Both the position numbers and the translations under genes were made by a program. The notes beneath the pieces were generated by a model. The model was not told the origin of the DNA, did not search any database, and saw nothing but the letters and a program-made list of their open reading frames with translations. 64,000 bases of DNA from Chloroflexota bacterium (GTDB taxonomy: Bacteria; Chloroflexota; Anaerolineae; Anaerolineales; VGOW01). Positions 8,669 to 17,914 of this stretch are shown one piece after another (position 1 is the first letter of the stretch; each line of letters opens with the position of its first letter). The stretch spans positions 16,086 through 80,085 of the forward strand of contig JACPWC010000022.1 in NCBI GenBank assembly GCA_016197225.1, read 5' to 3'.

Positions 8669-10255
8669 ATGCGTTCAATAAAAATAAGTAGCCTGGTGCT
8701 GGTTCTGGCGGCCCTGGCCGCCGCCGCCGTGCCTCTCACCGTGTCGGCCTCCCCGACCCAGCCACAGACCAATCTGCTCAAAAATGCGAGCTTCGAGGAA
8801 GGCTTCACCGGCGGCGTCGCCAACAGTTGGAGCAAGTGGACAATCTCGGACGCCGCCGCCACGCCCCAAAACAACTGTGGCCGCAAGGAACCCACCTACC
8901 AACAAATCACCTCGTCGTTGGATGCGCGCCGGGTGAAGGATGGCTCCAGCGCCCAGCAAATGCTTACGCCCGTTCAAGACCCGGGCTTTGGGTTTTACGG
9001 CGGCCTTCAACAAACGGTGGCCGGCCTCACGCCGGGCAAGACCTATCGCTTCAGCGTTTGGGTTCACGCCTGGTCGAGCACCAAAGACAACCCGGCCCTC
9101 TCGGAAAGCACCGGCCCGGCCTACTTTGAAGTGGGCGTCGGACAAGGCCCGACGTTCGCCGCCGATCCTAACGTCAAACACTCCGGTATCAAAGATATCA
9201 AAGACAACTATGTTCAACTAAGCCAGGACTTGACGGCGACCGGCAACACCATCACTGTCTTCATTTACGCCAACCCCTCGGCTTGTTCTAAACACAATGA
9301 GGCCTTCTTCGACGCCGCCTCTCTCACAGAAGTGACCGGCTCGGGCACCGCCGCGCCCACGACTGCGCCTGGCGCGACCAAAGCGCCGCCCACCGCCACC
9401 CTGCGCGTGCTGGCAACCAAATTCCCCACGCCCACGCCCAACGCCGAAGGCAAGATCGTTTACACCGTGCAGGCCGGCGACACCATCATTGACATCTGCG
9501 GTGTGATCGGGCGCGGCACCGACATCACCTGCATTGACGACATTTTGAAGTTGAACGGGTTGAGCAATGCGCGAGACATTCGTGTGGGCCAGCAGTTGGT
9601 GATTGGCACGACGGGGGTGGTGGTTCAGCCGACGGCGACCACCCTGCCGACCGAGGTTCCCACGACGGCCCCCACCACCGATCCCAACGCTTCACCGACG
9701 ACGGCCCCTCAACCCACCACAATTGATCAGCCAACGGTTGATCCTAACGCTTCGCCAACCTCTGCACTCAACGTGATTCCTACTGAAGTCGCCGTTGGCG
9801 GCGAAGGCTCGATTTGCGTGACGCTATACAACGACGCCAACGGCAACGGCATTCTCGACCAGGGCGAAGGGCTGGTGGCGGGCGGCAACTTTTCTCTGCT
9901 TGACCTGACGGCCAGCACGACGTTGCAGACTTACACCACCGACGGCGCGAGCGAGCCGCACTGCTTTGAGGGCTTGAACAGCGGCAACTATCGGGTCACA
10001 TCCACCCTGCCTGAAGGGTTCAAGGCCACCACCCGCGCCGACTGGGACTTGCCTCTTTCGGCGGCCAGCAGTGCTACACTGGAGTTTGGCGCGCAATCCA
10101 CCGGCGGCACGACGAGCGGCGGCGACACCGGCGGCGCGACGACTAACACCGACAGTGGCCGCCTCACTCGGGCCTTGTTGGCCGGGGCAGGCGTTGTGCT
10201 CCTGCTCATCGCGGCGGGCGTGGCCGGGTTTTTGGTGCTGACGCGGAGACGATAA
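8669..10255 (+). CDS. Second LysM/SdrD-like anchored surface protein
   Basis: 528 residues from ATG 8669, which has AAAGGA nine bases upstream; ATG 8651 sits almost on the terminator and is less likely. Layout: signal peptide (SLVLVLAALAAAAVPLTVSASP), NLLKNASFEEGF carbohydrate-binding-like domain, Thr/Pro linker, LysM (VYTVQAGDTIIDICGVIGRG, with an insertion holding two Cys), a long TTAPTT-type linker, an SdrD B-like domain (LYNDANGNGILDQGEG), and a C-terminal helix ending in TRRR. It is a diverged tandem duplicate of the preceding gene and is expected on the cell surface. Confidence 0.8.
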   Translation: MRSIKISSLVLVLAALAAAAVPLTVSASPTQPQTNLLKNASFEEGFTGGVANSWSKWTISDAAATPQNNCGRKEPTYQQITSSLDARRVKDGSSAQQMLTPVQDPGFGFYGGLQQTVAGLTPGKTYRFSVWVHAWSSTKDNPALSESTGPAYFEVGVGQGPTFAADPNVKHSGIKDIKDNYVQLSQDLTATGNTITVFIYANPSACSKHNEAFFDAASLTEVTGSGTAAPTTAPGATKAPPTATLRVLATKFPTPTPNAEGKIVYTVQAGDTIIDICGVIGRGTDITCIDDILKLNGLSNARDIRVGQQLVIGTTGVVVQPTATTLPTEVPTTAPTTDPNASPTTAPQPTTIDQPTVDPNASPTSALNVIPTEVAVGGEGSICVTLYNDANGNGILDQGEGLVAGGNFSLLDLTASTTLQTYTTDGASEPHCFEGLNSGNYRVTSTLPEGFKATTRADWDLPLSAASSATLEFGAQSTGGTTSGGDTGGATTNTDSGRLTRALLAGAGVVLLLIAAGVAGFLVLTRRR

Positions 10256-10263
10256 AAAAAACC

Positions 10264-10312
10264 AGAGAATTGGAGATTGGAGGATTCTCTAATCTCTAAT
10301 TCTCTAATCTCC
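10264..10312. repeat. CTCTAATCTCC-type repeat before a start codon
   Basis: Alternating GGAGATTGGAG and TCTCTAATCTCTAATTCTC units form an imperfect inverted repeat and fill the space directly before ATG 10317, leaving no recognisable ribosome-binding site there. Confidence 0.65.
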
Positions 10313-10316
10313 ATCA

Positions 10317-13300
10317 ATGAACAAGCGGCTGGAGTGGATCACGTTAGCCGGCGTAGCTTCTCTGGCCGCTTTGCCGTTGTTCCTCAACCCCGGCTTCCTC
10401 AACACCCGGGGCGGCGGCGACAGCCCCTTCCTTCTCTTTCGTCTTCATCAGCTTTACTCGGCCCTCACGCAAGGCGTCTTCCCCGTCCGTTGGATGCCCG
10501 ACGCCGCTTTTGGCCTCGGTTATCCATTTTTCAATTATTACGCCACCCTGCCATTTTACCTGGCCGCGCTCTTCAAGTTTTTTGGCGCGTCTTATGTGCT
10601 GGCCCTCAAGCTCACGCACCTGAGCGGTTTTTGGCTGGCGGCGTTCGGCATGTACGGTTGGTTACGGGCCGCAGGCGTAAATCGAAGCGCGGCCTGGCTG
10701 GCGGCGGTTGCTTACACCTTCGCCCCGTTCCACCTCGTCAACGTTTACGTGCGCGGCGACTCGCTCGGCGAGTTCTGGGCCTTTGCGCTCTACCCGCTTT
10801 GCCTCTGGGCCGCCCAGCCCCTTCGCAATAACCAATTACCAATAACTAATAACTTTCGTAACCGGTTATTAGTAATTGGTTATTCGTCAGTGCCCCTCGC
10901 CCTGGCCTACGCCGCCCTCATCTTCACTCACAACATCTCGGCCCTCATCTTCTCGCCCTTCCTCGGGCTCTATTTGTTCGCCTCACTCTTCGCCTCGCCA
11001 AATACTCAACCCACTTCACGTTTCACGTTTGACGTTTCGCGCTCTCTGTTGTTCATTGTTTATTGTTCATTAGCCATTGCCCTCGGCCTCGCCCTCTCCG
11101 CCTTCTACTGGCTCCCCGCCCTGCGCGAAACCGGCTTCGCCCAGCTTGGCTCGCAAACCACCGGCTTCTTTTTCTACGGCAATCACTTTCGCGGCCTCAA
11201 CCTGATCCAACCTTCTCTCCTCTTCAACTACGACGTTGGTAGTTCCACCACCACCCCGTTTGCAATGGGTCTGGCTCAAACTATTCTGCTTGGCATCGCT
11301 ATCCTTGTCGTCGTCTATCGTGTGCTTCAAGCAATCCGTAAACGTGATGAAGCTTCATCCTTCATCCTTCATCCTTCATCCTTTCTTCTTTTTGGCCTCG
11401 CCCTCTCCACCTTCATGCTCACCCGCTTCAGCGCGCCGCTGTGGGCCAACTTGCCGCTACTGTCCTTCTCCCAATTTCCCTGGCGCTTCCTTTCGGTGCA
11501 AAGCCTCTTCGCCAGCGCCCTCATCGGCCTGGCCGGGCAATTCTCAATTCCCAATTCAAAATTCACAATTTCGCTTGTCGTTTTGTGCATTGCGAATTGC
11601 GCCTTGAGCATTCTTGGTTTGCGCCCCGACTTCGTCCCCATCACCGACGCCGACGTAACTGCCGAACGCCTGCAAACCTACGAATACTTCACCGGCAACA
11701 TTGGCACAACCATCCGTAACGAATACTTGCCCAGGTGGACTCAGCCCCGGCCTTACTCGTCTGAAGAATACATCTTTGGAACGGCTTCGCTCAAGGTGTT
11801 GACCGGCGAAGCGGGGGGCGAGCGACTCGAAAAACGAGCCGCCTCACAAACCTGGGCCGTCAACGTCAACTCCGGCTCGGCTCGCGTGGCTGTGCCACTG
11901 CTTTACTGGCCGGGCTGGCAAGCGCGGGCCGACGGCAAACCGCTCGACGTGACTCCAGCCGACGGCCTGGGCTGGGCCTCGTTCGACCTGCCTCGCGGCG
12001 AGCATCAGGTTGAACTCAAACTTGGGAACACACCCACGCGCCGCAACGCCAGCCTCATTTCAATCATCGCTTTGCTCGTCACTGTTGCGCTGGCTCAACC
12101 CTGGAACCGCCTCAAAACCACCTTCGTGTTCTTTGCGTCTTCGCGGTTAAAACTCTCCGGCCTTCTGATCCTCTTGATCATCCTCGCCCTCGCCGGTCGC
12201 TGGCTCAACGCCCAGGCCAAACCCAGCGGCGCGGCCACCATGGACTTCGACCAACTCGGCTACCTGCACGCGGCCCCGGTCAAGTTTGGCAATTTCGACA
12301 TTTTGCAAAGCTACAACTACTCCGCCGAAACGCTCCGGCCCGGCGAGACGCTGGCCGTGTCACTGCTCTGGCAGGCCAGCGGCAACGCCACCTTCACCCT
12401 CGATCTCGTCTCGCCCGCCGGGCATTTGCTCAACCTGCCGCACACCATCGCCCAAACCAGCGGCCCGGCCAAAGATTACACGGTTGCCGCCTTGCGCCTG
12501 CCCGATACCCTTCCAACCGGTGTGTATCTTTTGCGGCTGTCCCTCATTCAAGACAACCTTCTTGCGCCCGCCCTCACCTCAGGCAGCCAGCCACGCGGCG
12601 CAATCTACTTGCGGCCTATTCGTGTTGTAGGAGCGATTCGCGAAGCGTATCGCGATGTTCCATTTACTCAACTGACTCCAGCCCTCGGACTGGGAGCCGT
12701 CACTGCTTCCCAAACCGACTCGTCTTCCGTCACCGTCACTCTTAACTGGCAAGCCATCGCGCCCATCCCAGCCAACTACATGCTGGCTCTGCGTTTGCGC
12801 GACTCAACAGGTGCAGAGTTGGCCGCCCTCGACGTTCAGCCGACCGGCGGCATTTACCCCACCAGCATTTGGCGGCTTGGCGAAGTTGTGGCCGATCAGT
12901 ATCAACTTGCGTTGCCCTCCGGTTTAATTCCGAGCGAGTATCCGTTGACGATCACGCTTTACGACGCGGCCACGCTCGCCCCGGCAGGGACGGCCACACT
13001 CCCGATCACGCTCACCCAGTGGTCGCCGCCGCCCGGAACCGAACCGCTTCATCAGTTCAACCAAGCGATTGCGTTGCACAATGTCACCCTGCCGGGCCTT
13101 GTCAAAGCGGGCGACGCGCTCGCGTTCACAGCGCGATGGATTGCGCTCGCGCCACCACAAGAATTAGAAGTTCGCTGGAGTGTCGTCGGACTCAACGGGC
13201 AGGTGACAACGTTTGCCGACTTGTCGCTGGCGGCCAAACCGAGTTCAGAATGGGCGGTGGGGGCGTTGGTGGCCGGTCATCCGTCGTTCATCATTCCGGT

Positions 13301-13799
13301 CAACACCGCGCCGGGCAATTACAAGATCGAAGTTCAACTGCTCGACGCGGCGGGCAAACCGATCTCGCCCTCAGTCAGTGTTGGCAACCTGCTCGTCGCC
13401 GCCTCAGATCGCACTGCAACATTGCCGCCGATGCAGTTTGAAGCGAACGCGCAGTTTGGCCCAATCAAGCTGGCCGGCTACGACGCCGCTCTAACTCCTG
13501 CCACTCTAACGCTAACTCTCCACAGGCAAGCCTCCGGCCCGGCTGAGGCCGACTACAAATACTTCGTCCACATCCTCAACCCCGAAGACGAGTCAATCCC
13601 CGCCCAGGCCGACGGCTTCCCGACCGTGCCAACCTCGCAGTGGTTTGAGAATGAAGCCGTCAGCCAGATGGTGACGATCTCGCTGGCCGACCTTGCGCCT
13701 GGCGTAGTTTACAACATCGGCGTCGGCTGGTACGACCCGGCTACCGGCAACCGTTTGGGCGAGCGGGCGATTTTGAGTCAAGGGGTGGTGAAACCGTAA
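10317..13799 (+). CDS. Giant polytopic membrane protein of the PTPS-related (6-pyruvoyl-tetrahydropterin synthase-related) family
   Basis: 1160 residues. The N-terminal 600 residues carry about a dozen hydrophobic helices; the opening (HQLYSALTQGVFPVRWMPDAAFGLGYPFFNYY) matches the PTPS-related membrane domain, which resembles YfhO/GT39-type enzymes and is likely an undecaprenyl-linked sugar transferase or flippase-like protein. The C-terminal half has several beta-rich domains of the kind also seen at the end of the 4982-7021 protein (AEADYKYFVHILNPEDE compare ADYHVYVHVLTGGE). At least six translated repeat inserts occur, at 10827-10884, 11013-11076, 11353-11382, 11536-11604, 12113-12152 and 12626-12655. 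The pterin name is historical and implies no pterin chemistry. Confidence 0.72.
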   Translation: MNKRLEWITLAGVASLAALPLFLNPGFLNTRGGGDSPFLLFRLHQLYSALTQGVFPVRWMPDAAFGLGYPFFNYYATLPFYLAALFKFFGASYVLALKLTHLSGFWLAAFGMYGWLRAAGVNRSAAWLAAVAYTFAPFHLVNVYVRGDSLGEFWAFALYPLCLWAAQPLRNNQLPITNNFRNRLLVIGYSSVPLALAYAALIFTHNISALIFSPFLGLYLFASLFASPNTQPTSRFTFDVSRSLLFIVYCSLAIALGLALSAFYWLPALRETGFAQLGSQTTGFFFYGNHFRGLNLIQPSLLFNYDVGSSTTTPFAMGLAQTILLGIAILVVVYRVLQAIRKRDEASSFILHPSSFLLFGLALSTFMLTRFSAPLWANLPLLSFSQFPWRFLSVQSLFASALIGLAGQFSIPNSKFTISLVVLCIANCALSILGLRPDFVPITDADVTAERLQTYEYFTGNIGTTIRNEYLPRWTQPRPYSSEEYIFGTASLKVLTGEAGGERLEKRAASQTWAVNVNSGSARVAVPLLYWPGWQARADGKPLDVTPADGLGWASFDLPRGEHQVELKLGNTPTRRNASLISIIALLVTVALAQPWNRLKTTFVFFASSRLKLSGLLILLIILALAGRWLNAQAKPSGAATMDFDQLGYLHAAPVKFGNFDILQSYNYSAETLRPGETLAVSLLWQASGNATFTLDLVSPAGHLLNLPHTIAQTSGPAKDYTVAALRLPDTLPTGVYLLRLSLIQDNLLAPALTSGSQPRGAIYLRPIRVVGAIREAYRDVPFTQLTPALGLGAVTASQTDSSSVTVTLNWQAIAPIPANYMLALRLRDSTGAELAALDVQPTGGIYPTSIWRLGEVVADQYQLALPSGLIPSEYPLTITLYDAATLAPAGTATLPITLTQWSPPPGTEPLHQFNQAIALHNVTLPGLVKAGDALAFTARWIALAPPQELEVRWSVVGLNGQVTTFADLSLAAKPSSEWAVGALVAGHPSFIIPVNTAPGNYKIEVQLLDAAGKPISPSVSVGNLLVAASDRTATLPPMQFEANAQFGPIKLAGYDAALTPATLTLTLHRQASGPAEADYKYFVHILNPEDESIPAQADGFPTVPTSQWFENEAVSQMVTISLADLAPGVVYNIGVGWYDPATGNRLGERAILSQGVVKP
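10827..10884. repeat. AATAACCAATTAC inverted repeat inside a gene
   Basis: A perfect 13-bp pair, AATAACCAATTAC and GTAATTGGTTATT, bounds a 58-bp AT-rich insert in the GC-rich PTPS-related gene. The same motif is intergenic at 30691-30731 and intragenic at 33525-33559. Confidence 0.75.
11353..11382. repeat. CTTCATC tandem repeat inside a gene
   Basis: Four tandem 7-bp units (TTCATCC) are translated as SSFILHPSS within the membrane part of the PTPS-related protein. Confidence 0.7.
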
Positions 13800-13874
13800 C
13801 CGCGACGCGAATTGCGTGTCCCGTTGTGCGACAAAGTTGCACAATTGACAACCTTCAACTTCAAAGGGGCAACC

Positions 13875-15143
13875 ATGAAACTCAACTACGGCAAGACCTT
13901 TTTGCTCGGCTTCGGCTTCTTGGGCGTCAGCGTCATCTGGTCGGTCTACAACGTTTACGTCCCGATCTTCCTCGACCGAAAGTTCGGCCTCGACCCGGTC
14001 TGGATCGGCTTCTTTATGACGCTGGACAACATCGCCGCTCTGCTCATCCAGCCGCCGGTCGGCGCGTGGTCGGATAAACTGCGAACGCCCATCGGGCGGC
14101 GGATGCCGTTTCTGCTCATCGGCGCTCCAATTGGGGCAATTGCCTTTGGCATCATTCCGCTGGCGCAAGTTCTGCCGTTGTTCGTGGCTTGCACCAGTTC
14201 GCTCTTGTTGAGCATGGCTCTGTGGCGCACGCCAGTCGTCGCCCTCATGCCCGACATCACGCCGTCGCAGTTCCGTTCGCAAGCCAACGGCGTCATCAAC
14301 CTCATGGGCGGGGTGGGAACGATTGTGGCCACGCTCGGCGGGTCGGCGCTTTACGAGATGAATCCGGCCTACCCGTTCTGGCTCGGCTCGGTTCTGGTAG
14401 TGGCCGCCACCCTGTTGGTGTTCTTCCTGCTCAAAGAACCAAAGGTTTTTGAAGCAAGCGAGGCGCAACCCGGCATGATCGAGAGCCTGAGGTCGGTGGT
14501 GCAGGACGAAGACAAGAGCGGCCTGCGGCTCCTGCTGGCGATCTTCTTCTGGTTCCTCGGCTTTGCGGCCATCGAAGCCTTCTTCTCGTTGTATGCCATC
14601 AACCATTTGGGACTTGGCGAGTCGGACGGTGGGCGGCTGATCGGCCATCTTGGGTTGATCTTCGTCCTCTTCGCCATGCCAGCCGGTTACCTCGGCGGGC
14701 GGATCGGGCGGCGGCCCACCATCCTCGCCGGGATCGTTTTGATGAGCGCCGCGATGCTCGCCATTTTCTTCACCCCGGCTGGCACACTCACCATCCCGCT
14801 CACCCCCAAACTGCCGGCGCTGGGGGTGATTCCGGTGATCAGTATCTTCATGATGACAGCCGGAGCGGCCTGGGCGCTGATTAACATCAATAGTTTACCG
14901 ATGGTGGTGGATATGACCGACGCTTCGCGCGTCGGCACGTACACCGGCCTCTACTATTTGTTCTCCACCCTCTCGGCCATCGCCGGGCCGAACGTCAACG
15001 GCTGGATTATCAAGTTGACCGGGAATAACTACAACGCGATCATGATCGTTGCCCCGATCTTTATGGTTGTGGCGCTGGTGTTGATGGTGGGGGTGAGGAG
15101 CGGGGAGGCGGTGGTGGTTGCCCCGGCGGCGGCTGGAGATTGA
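13875..15143 (+). CDS. MFS transporter, SLC45/sugar-porter-like
   Basis: 422 residues from ATG 13875, preceded by AAAGGGG; the in-frame ATG at 13812 has no such site. Twelve hydrophobic helices are visible. The loop between helices 2 and 3 has GAWSDKLRTPIGRRMPF, the long form of the MFS motif A (GxxSDRxxxxxGRRRPF) typical of the SLC45/GPH-like sugar symporters, and a second GGRIGRRP motif follows helix 8. It probably moves a sugar with a cation at the cytoplasmic membrane. It stands alone. Confidence 0.85.
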   Translation: MKLNYGKTFLLGFGFLGVSVIWSVYNVYVPIFLDRKFGLDPVWIGFFMTLDNIAALLIQPPVGAWSDKLRTPIGRRMPFLLIGAPIGAIAFGIIPLAQVLPLFVACTSSLLLSMALWRTPVVALMPDITPSQFRSQANGVINLMGGVGTIVATLGGSALYEMNPAYPFWLGSVLVVAATLLVFFLLKEPKVFEASEAQPGMIESLRSVVQDEDKSGLRLLLAIFFWFLGFAAIEAFFSLYAINHLGLGESDGGRLIGHLGLIFVLFAMPAGYLGGRIGRRPTILAGIVLMSAAMLAIFFTPAGTLTIPLTPKLPALGVIPVISIFMMTAGAAWALININSLPMVVDMTDASRVGTYTGLYYLFSTLSAIAGPNVNGWIIKLTGNNYNAIMIVAPIFMVVALVLMVGVRSGEAVVVAPAAAGD

Positions 15144-15185
15144 TGTAGAATAACGGTTGTTGGCAAAGAAAGGCAGGGTAGGGAT

Positions 15186-15464
15186 ATGAATGACTTAATC
15201 GAATTGTCTCTGGATAAGCTGGGTCGCATCCTGATTCCAGATTCTCTGCGACGCCGCCTAAGTTTAGCTCCTGGCATGGTGTTGATCGTGGAGAAAGGCG
15301 AGGGGGGCGGCTTGCGTCTGCGCCTTCAAACTCCTCAGCCAGCGCTGGTTGACAAGAGGGGAATACTGGTCGTAAAAGCCGAGCCAACCAGTGATTTGAG
15401 CGATCTAACCCGACGCGAACGCGATCAACGCCTGTTTACTCTGTTGCAAAGAACCGGCCTGTGA
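15186..15464 (+). CDS. AbrB/MazE-type antitoxin DNA-binding protein
   Basis: 92 residues with a SpoVT-AbrB swapped-hairpin start (LIELSLDKLGRILIPDSLRRRLSLAPGMVLIVE). The C-terminal tail is charged, as in antitoxins that wrap their toxin. It sits behind GGTAGGGAT and a TAGAAT -10 (15146-15151). Its stop overlaps the toxin's GTG start. It probably neutralises the PIN toxin and represses the pair. Confidence 0.85.
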   Translation: MNDLIELSLDKLGRILIPDSLRRRLSLAPGMVLIVEKGEGGGLRLRLQTPQPALVDKRGILVVKAEPTSDLSDLTRRERDQRLFTLLQRTGL

Positions 15465-15895
15465 GAATTCTTCTTGATACTTCGGTGCTGGTTGCGGCGA
15501 TGGTAGAGGCGCATCCGGCCCATTCGGCGGCTCTGCCTTGGTTACAACGAGCAAAAGGCGGTATAGACACGGGGCTGGTTGCCGCTCATTCATTGGCAGA
15601 ACTTTATGCCATTCTAACAACCCTACCTGTTGAGCCACGTATCCTCCCATCCATTGCTTTGGAATTGATCAAGCACAACGTCCTTGATATGCTTGAAGTT
15701 GTGTTTCTCTCTGGCGACGACTATGCCACTTTGATAAGCCGGCTGGCGGGATTGGGAATCGTCGGCGGCGCGACTTATGACGCGCTGATTCTGCACGCCG
15801 CTTCAAAGGCAAATGTCGATCAAGTTATTACGCTGAACGAGAAAGATTTCCGGCGCGTATACCCTGAGTTGGCTGATCGAATCGTCTCTCCCTGA
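15461..15895 (+). CDS. vapC: PIN-domain ribonuclease toxin, VapC-like
   Basis: 144 residues starting at GTG 15461 (GTGA overlap with the antitoxin stop). PIN acidic residues are visible: LLDTSVLVAAM (first Asp), HSLAELYAILT (Glu), GGATYDALILHAA (Asp), and QVITLNEKDF (final acidic pair). PIN toxins are Mg-dependent RNases that cut tRNA or rRNA. With the AbrB partner it forms a type II toxin-antitoxin module. Confidence 0.87.
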   Translation: MRILLDTSVLVAAMVEAHPAHSAALPWLQRAKGGIDTGLVAAHSLAELYAILTTLPVEPRILPSIALELIKHNVLDMLEVVFLSGDDYATLISRLAGLGIVGGATYDALILHAASKANVDQVITLNEKDFRRVYPELADRIVSP

Positions 15896-15919
15896 TAGAT
15901 TGCAGAAATGTACGCAGAT

Positions 15920-16882
15920 TTATCGGTTATACACTTCCCTATTCACGCAATGGGGCATTGGCTTCCCCTCCAACCCCGCCAGCAAATTCTCGCAAGCAAG
16001 CTCGGCCATGCGCTTGCGCGCCCCGCGCGTGGCCGAGCCGATGTGGGGCGTGATGAGGCAGTTGGGCAGACGATAAAGAGGGTGGTCGGCGGGCAGGGGT
16101 TCGGGGTCGGTCACATCGAGGGCGGCCCCGGCGATCCAGCCTTCGCTCAGGGCGCGATGCAGGGCGGTCATATTCACTACGCCACCGCGCGCCGCGTTGA
16201 CTAAAATCGCAGTCGGCTTCATCAGCCGCAAGGCGCGTTCGTCAATCAGGCGGCGAGTCTCCGACGAGAGCGGCAGGTGCAGGCTCACAAAGTCGCTCTG
16301 GCGAAGCAGGTCATCCAACGAGAGACGGCTGGCCCTGAGAGTCTGCTCCGCTTCTTGGTTGGCATTGCGGTTGGCGTAAACAATCTGCATTCCAAAAGCT
16401 TTGGCTCGCGTCGCCACCGCGAGTCCGATTCGCCCCAGTCCCACAATTCCTAAAGTTGCTCCATTCAAGTCCGCGCCCAACCACGCTGTCGGCGTCCACG
16501 TTGCCCAGCGGCCTTCGCGGGCGTCGGCGCTGGCTTCGGGCAAACGCCGCGCGGCGGACAGCAAAAGCGCCATCGTCAAATCTGCCGTTGCTTCGGTGAG
16601 CACGCCGGGCGTGTTGCCAACGGGGATTCCGCGCCGGGTGCAGGCGGCCACATCAACGTTGTCTACGCCTACAGCCATGTTGCTTACCACGCGCAGGCGT
16701 TGCGCTCTGCTCAAAAGCACTTCGTCAACGCGAAGAGTGAGCAGGGTGAACAGGCCTTCGGCTTCGCTCAAGTGCGCTTCAAGTTCGGCAGGGCCGATCA
16801 AGAGTTGACAGCGATCCTTCAGCATCGCCAGCCAGTCGTTGGGCAAGGCGTGAGAGACGATTGCAAGTGGCAGGTTGCTCAT
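15920..16882 (-). CDS. D-2-hydroxyacid dehydrogenase (glyoxylate/hydroxypyruvate reductase type)
   Basis: 320 residues. The NAD-binding motif GLGRIG is at 148-153. The catalytic trio of the D-2-hydroxyacid dehydrogenase family is complete: Arg232 (NAARGG), Glu261 (DPEP) and His280 (TPHIGS). It reduces a 2-keto acid such as glyoxylate or hydroxypyruvate with NAD(P)H in the cytoplasm; the exact substrate cannot be read from sequence. Its ATG overlaps the stop of the upstream DUF92 gene (ATGA). Confidence 0.9.
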   Translation of the reverse strand: MSNLPLAIVSHALPNDWLAMLKDRCQLLIGPAELEAHLSEAEGLFTLLTLRVDEVLLSRAQRLRVVSNMAVGVDNVDVAACTRRGIPVGNTPGVLTEATADLTMALLLSAARRLPEASADAREGRWATWTPTAWLGADLNGATLGIVGLGRIGLAVATRAKAFGMQIVYANRNANQEAEQTLRASRLSLDDLLRQSDFVSLHLPLSSETRRLIDERALRLMKPTAILVNAARGGVVNMTALHRALSEGWIAGAALDVTDPEPLPADHPLYRLPNCLITPHIGSATRGARKRMAELACENLLAGLEGKPMPHCVNREVYNR

Positions 16883-17703
16883 ACGATCAAGTATAGCGCC
16901 GCCGCCAAAAGCGCCCCAACCGCCGCCGCCAAAAAATTCACCCAGTCGTTATCGAGCCACTTCCAACCGCGAAGCGGGCGGGTGGGCGAGCCGCAACGGT
17001 GAGTCGGGTGGCGCTCGGTTTCTTTGTGGCACTGGTCGCAGTAATAAATCGCCTGCACGGTTGCGCCGAGGAGGCTATCGAAGAGAGAAGCGGCGAGGCC
17101 GGAGAGGGTGAGGGTGAGCAAGAGAGTCAAAGCAGAAGAGCGAAGAGAGAGAAGAGACGGGTCAAGAAAGATGGCGATGAGGGCGGTGAGAGCGATGAGG
17201 AGAGAACCGGCGAGGGCGGCGAGCGTGCCCCAGGCGCTGACTCCGCCCGACGTGCCGACTTCGACGGTTTGGCCGCCGGTGATTAAACGCGGCGGACTCT
17301 TGCCTAGCACCCCAAGCTCGGTGGCCCAGGTGTCGGCGTTGGCGGCGGCCAGGGCGGCGGCGCAGGCGACCCACCAGGCCGGGTGCTGAGTGGCGGCCCA
17401 ACCGACGATGCACAAGGCAGCCACGCCACCGTTCGCCAATGCTTGTCCGAGATCGCGTTGCGATCCTTTGGAAAATTTTTCGACGAGTGATTCTTTTTGT
17501 GTCTCTTTGAAACGTGAGAGGGCGCTGGAGGAGATGAAGAAGGCCAACAGCAAAGCCGCGCCGGGCAGGCCGCCGAGTCCAAACAGCAGGCCGCCAGTGA
17601 TGATGGCCCCCGCCACGCCGCTGCCGCTCAACGCGCGGCGGCGATAACCGAGGTAGCCGATAATGGCGGCCAGAGCAATTCCAAGAGCGAGTTGGGTCAG
17701 CAT
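16879..17703 (-). CDS. DUF92 / VTE6-like integral membrane protein
   Basis: 274 residues, with six or seven hydrophobic helices and family hallmarks: the N-terminal YLGYRRRALSGSGVAGAIITG, the ANADTWATELGVL block, LITGGQTVEVGTSGGVS, and SLFDSLLGATVQAIYYC with a CDQCHKE metal-type pair. The family includes plant phytyl-phosphate kinase VTE6; the bacterial members are thought to be polyprenyl-phosphate or CTP-dependent lipid kinases, but this is not settled. It is translationally coupled to the dehydrogenase. Confidence 0.85.
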   Translation of the reverse strand: MLTQLALGIALAAIIGYLGYRRRALSGSGVAGAIITGGLLFGLGGLPGAALLLAFFISSSALSRFKETQKESLVEKFSKGSQRDLGQALANGGVAALCIVGWAATQHPAWWVACAAALAAANADTWATELGVLGKSPPRLITGGQTVEVGTSGGVSAWGTLAALAGSLLIALTALIAIFLDPSLLSLRSSALTLLLTLTLSGLAASLFDSLLGATVQAIYYCDQCHKETERHPTHRCGSPTRPLRGWKWLDNDWVNFLAAAVGALLAAALYLIV

Positions 17704-17747
17704 GGAGGCAATAATTTAACCAGGCTCTACCAGATTGAGTGTGAAAA

Positions 17748-17840
17748 CCCTTAACGCAAAGGCGCTAAGGCGCAAAGTCGCTAAGAAATAAACGGGTTTT
17801 TCTTTGCGCCCTGGCAACTTTGCAGCTTTGCGTTAAAAAA
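17748..17840. repeat. CGCAAAGGCGCTAAG hairpin repeat
   Basis: The left arm has AACGCAAAGGCGCTAAGG with further units, and the right arm TTTGCGCCCTGG...AGCTTTGCGTTAAAAA. Together with a related copy at 17855-17910 (GGTTTTCTTTGTG ... CCTTTGTGGTGG) it fills the 211-bp gap between the DUF92 and DUF1648 genes. I see nothing else in that gap. Confidence 0.7.
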
Positions 17841-17914
17841 TCCCGTTAAACTCGGAAGAGCCACAAAGGTTTTCTTTGTGAAGCTTTGAGGCTTTGTGCC
17901 TTTGTGGTGGAGTC

